NCBI GenBank assembly: GCA_021442155.1
Contig: JAKCPB010001444.1
Coordinates: 62,001 to 126,000 of the forward strand
Length of the DNA: 64,000 bases
Source: Cymbidium sinense
Taxonomy: Eukaryota; Streptophyta; Magnoliopsida; Asparagales; Orchidaceae
Direction of reading: 5' to 3'
The notes under the pieces are model-generated. The model did no database searches. It saw only the letters and a list, made by a program, of their open reading frames with translations, and had not been told where the DNA came from. The number at the start of each line of letters is the position of its first letter. Positions within the stretch are counted from its first letter, which is position 1. Below, one piece after another: positions 61,855 to 64,000 of the stretch. A program made the position numbers and the translations under genes.

Positions 61855-62688
61855 ATGAACTTAGGGGATACTAGAATTCACTGCTGGGAGATGTACTTTG
61901 ATTGTGCGGCTTCCTCTCAAAGAAGAGATGAACCACAATCTACTATTCTAGGAAAGGCAGGGGTAGGAATAGTTCTCTTAACTCTGGACCATGATGTGAT
62001 GAGATTCCAATATCATATGTCCAATCCTTGCAACAATAATGAAGCTAAATATGAGTCTCTGATTGCCAGTCTAGAGTTAGTCATTACTCTAAGCATCCAA
62101 AACATCAACATCTTCAGGGATTCTCAGCTAGTTATCAACCAAATCACTGGGTCTTATAGGGTTATAAAGCCCAAGCTCCATCACTACCAAAACTACACCA
62201 TGGAGTTCTTGGCCCAAATCCCAAAGGTTACGATTTCTAAGATTCTTCGAGGAGAGAATGCCATATTGTATGCTTTAGCCAAGCTTGCCAAGGAGTTGGC
62301 ATATTTAGAGGATGAGTCCATTTCAATAAAGGTCCAAAATAAACAAGTATTATCCCTTATTAATATTGAACTCATCAAAAAGTACTTTCTTGATGGGGAG
62401 GTTGCCATTTCCAAGAAGGATGAGGAGTTAGATTTGAGGCAACCATTCATGGATTACCTAAATATAGGAAAACTACCTCAAGAGAAGTCTCAAGCCCATC
62501 AGATGAAGCATAAAGCACTTTCCTATGCTCCTGTGGATGATGTCTTATACCAACGATCTTTTGATCATATGTTGTTACATTATTTAGAAAAACATGAATC
62601 ATGTAAGGCTGTGAATGAGGTACACTCAGGATTATGTGGAGCCAACCAATCCAGTTTGAAGATGAAAGCCAAGATCAAAAAACTATGA
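61855..62688 (+). pseudogene. Archaeal-type RNase H and integrase N-terminus, copy D (longest open frame)
   Basis: A 277-codon open frame, the longest in the window. Residues 14-150 match the additional archaeal-type RNase HI of Tat elements: first acid in YFD (D16), second in NNEAKYESL (E63), third in RDSQLV (D89). The fourth should lie in GENAIADALAKLA but reads GENAILYALAKLA, so it is Tyr (residue 139). Residues 195-277 form the tether and the start of the integrase zinc finger (EVHSGLCGAN, with Asn where a zinc His is usual). The frame stops before the CxxC pair. The start codon is only the first ATG after upstream frameshifts, since the real protein was part of a polyprotein. It is probably not active. 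Confidence 0.82.
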
Positions 62689-63630
62689 TACTACTAGTCA
62701 TCGATGATTACAGATTGCAAGGATATGGCTAGGTTGTGCCACCATTATCAAATGCATGGTGTGGTCCTACACCAACCACCCAACATTCTACATCGTACAT
62801 TAGCCTCATGGCCATTCGAGGGTTGGGGTACATAGTGGGTCGATTGATCTTCCTTCTTCTAAAAGTCATCGCTAATCTTTTCGCATCGACTACTTTCCAA
62901 ATATGGCAAAGGAGAATCTGCTCATAGAGGTCACAGCTTAGCATATGCTCCAATTTTTTAGGATCCATATATATAGGTTCGATGAATTATTTTGATAATG
63001 GTATTACATTCAAGAGCACGAGATCAACAAATTTTTCCAGACATAGCATAGATTAGAGATATTCTACCTTCAACTACCCAAGGGTAAATAACTTAGTAGA
63101 AGTCTTTAACAACATTCTTATCCAAATACTGAAGAAGACACCCGACAATAGTAAGCAACAATGGCATAAACAATTAGTTGAAGCCTTGTGGGCCTACCGC
63201 ACCACATATAGTACTCCAACTCAATCTACTCCTTTCTCCTTAGTATATGGGTCCAAATCTGTTCTACCATTAGAAGGCTAACTCCCATCACTAAGGATAG
63301 CTATGGGTTGCAAGATAACAATAAAGTAGAATGCTAAGTTTTTAGAAGAGCTCAAGGTTTGGAGGAGAGACGCCAAGGCATGCCAAAAACCTCAAGTTGT
63401 ATAAAGCTAAAATGATTCAAGCTCACAACAAGTTGGTCCATCGTAGAGTTTTTCAAGTAGGAGACCTTATTTTATATTTAAGAAGACTGATTGTTACCTA
63501 TCGTTAGATGCGAGTCATGTTTGAACCCACTTGATAAAGGCTCTTTTGCCATAGAGAACTACCAAGGAGGATCTTATCAGCTTATTATTCATAAGGGAAA
63601 GTGCCCAATGCTTCCAATCAATGGGATAGA
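62689..63630 (+). pseudogene. Integrase core and C-terminal remnant, copy D
   Basis: The DDE integrase core is broken by many short deletions and stops. Readable parts are ATTTFQIW-type fragments near 62880, the FDNGITFKS region near 62990-63015 around the second Asp, a NGLVEAFN-like remnant near 63085-63110 with the Glu region altered, then LVEALWAYRTTYSTP near 63177-63220. The terminal GKCPMLPINGI at about 63598-63630 is the end of pol, also seen at about 18866 and 43915. Confidence 0.7.
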
Positions 63631-64000
63631 GTCTAAATCAAAGAAATCCAACCAAACTCTTATTCTCAGTGGATACATCCCCACAAAAACCTATGAAATC
63701 AAACTCAAATCTTAATGAAAGTGGATAGCCCAAACTGCTTCTCTAGGAAGGTTCATATAATCCCAGACTCAAGCCCATATCACTAGCATATGTGCCTCCA
63801 CATCAATTAAAATAGAACAAATTAAAGTTGATTCAATCATAATCCTCAATGTATTATAGATTCTTATCCCTAAGGGATCTTCTTTTCATAAATCATATAA
63901 ACAAATGAAATTCAATCCATATCCCCAACAATTTTTCTTCTTCTATGCCCTTGACATAGACCCCTCACATGTCATTTCCAATGCATGTGTGATCCCCTAG
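63631..64000 (+). mobile_element. 3' region, copy D, partial
   Basis: It joins pol directly at about 63620-63632 and then follows copy A from about 20930 (AAATCAAAGAAATCCAACCA) to about 21290. It is cut by the window end. A short frame crossing the join is chimeric and not a gene. Confidence 0.75.

Larger units (their letters stand above)
59116..63630 (+). pseudogene. Ty3/gypsy pol remnant, copy D (best preserved)
   Basis: The protease end starts at about 59118 with GQQALGSIVLPLE. A purine tract and an acidic linker (59886-60452) follow, then RT (60460-61168), RNase H (61205-61591), archaeal RNase H plus integrase zinc-finger region (61855-62688), and a badly broken integrase core to about 63250, where WAYRTTYSTPTQSTPFSLVYG can still be read. 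The C-terminal part ends in GKCPMLPINGI at about 63625. Frameshifts separate the open pieces. It would not be functional, but it is the best copy for domain assignment. Confidence 0.87.
54822..64000 (+). mobile_element. Ty3/gypsy composite, copy D (runs off the window)
   Basis: The left end lies in the LTR-like region (compare 35168). The order is noncoding region 54822-59115, pol 59116-63630, 3' region from 63631 to the window end. It has the best preserved pol. About 2 kb between the end of pol and the 3' region are missing relative to copy A. Confidence 0.8.

Overview
The window looks like repeat-dominated nuclear DNA from a seed plant. Three signs support this: the plant (Arabidopsis-type) telomere heptamer TTTAGGG, decayed Ty3/gypsy retrotransposons that carry a second, archaeal-type RNase H as in the plant Tat lineage, and 3' fragments of a plant class IV glycine-rich RNA-binding protein gene. 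The species cannot be named from the sequence. I see no intact host gene, rRNA, tRNA or CRISPR array. Every coding trace is a pseudogene or a transposon remnant.

Two kinds of DNA alternate. The first is a telomere-derived satellite at 1-11009, 22903-27328, 30300-32851, 46935-49179 and 50134-54821. It is a higher-order repeat of roughly 0.9-1.3 kb: a TTTA-rich block, then a TTTAGGG-rich block, then a short AT-rich junction motif related to AAATTAAGTAAACYGGTAGG, seen about 16 times. Nine copies of a ~420-470 bp minus-strand fragment sit at one position in this unit. The fragment is the end of an RRM, a glycine-rich tail, a stop and a 3' UTR ending in poly(A), so it is a 5'-truncated retrocopy of a GR-RBP gene. 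It appears to have inserted once and then been amplified with the satellite.

The second kind is a Ty3/gypsy composite in five plus-strand pieces: A 11010-22902, B 27329-30300 (internally deleted), C 32852-46934 (longest), E 49180-50133 (3' end only) and D 54822-64000 (runs off the window). A, C and D share the same order: an AT-rich LTR-like region with a conserved G-box/TATA-like promoter, a pol ruin (protease end, RT, RNase H, archaeal RNase H, integrase), and in A and C a long 3' region full of degenerate tandem repeats. In C, protease N-terminal coding sequence lies left of the LTR-like region and the protease C-terminal part lies right of it. This suggests an LTR nested in a protease gene, or a rearranged gag-less derivative.

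The right ends of A, C and E join the satellite at the same element position, and each is followed by ~300-340 bp of TTTAGGG DNA and then a GR-RBP fragment. The left ends all differ. The simplest reading is that retroelement tail, telomeric DNA and retrocopy form one composite that spread by segmental or unequal exchange. Nothing here is predicted to make a working protein. GC-rich patches and very frequent small indels leave open some assembly or base-calling error.
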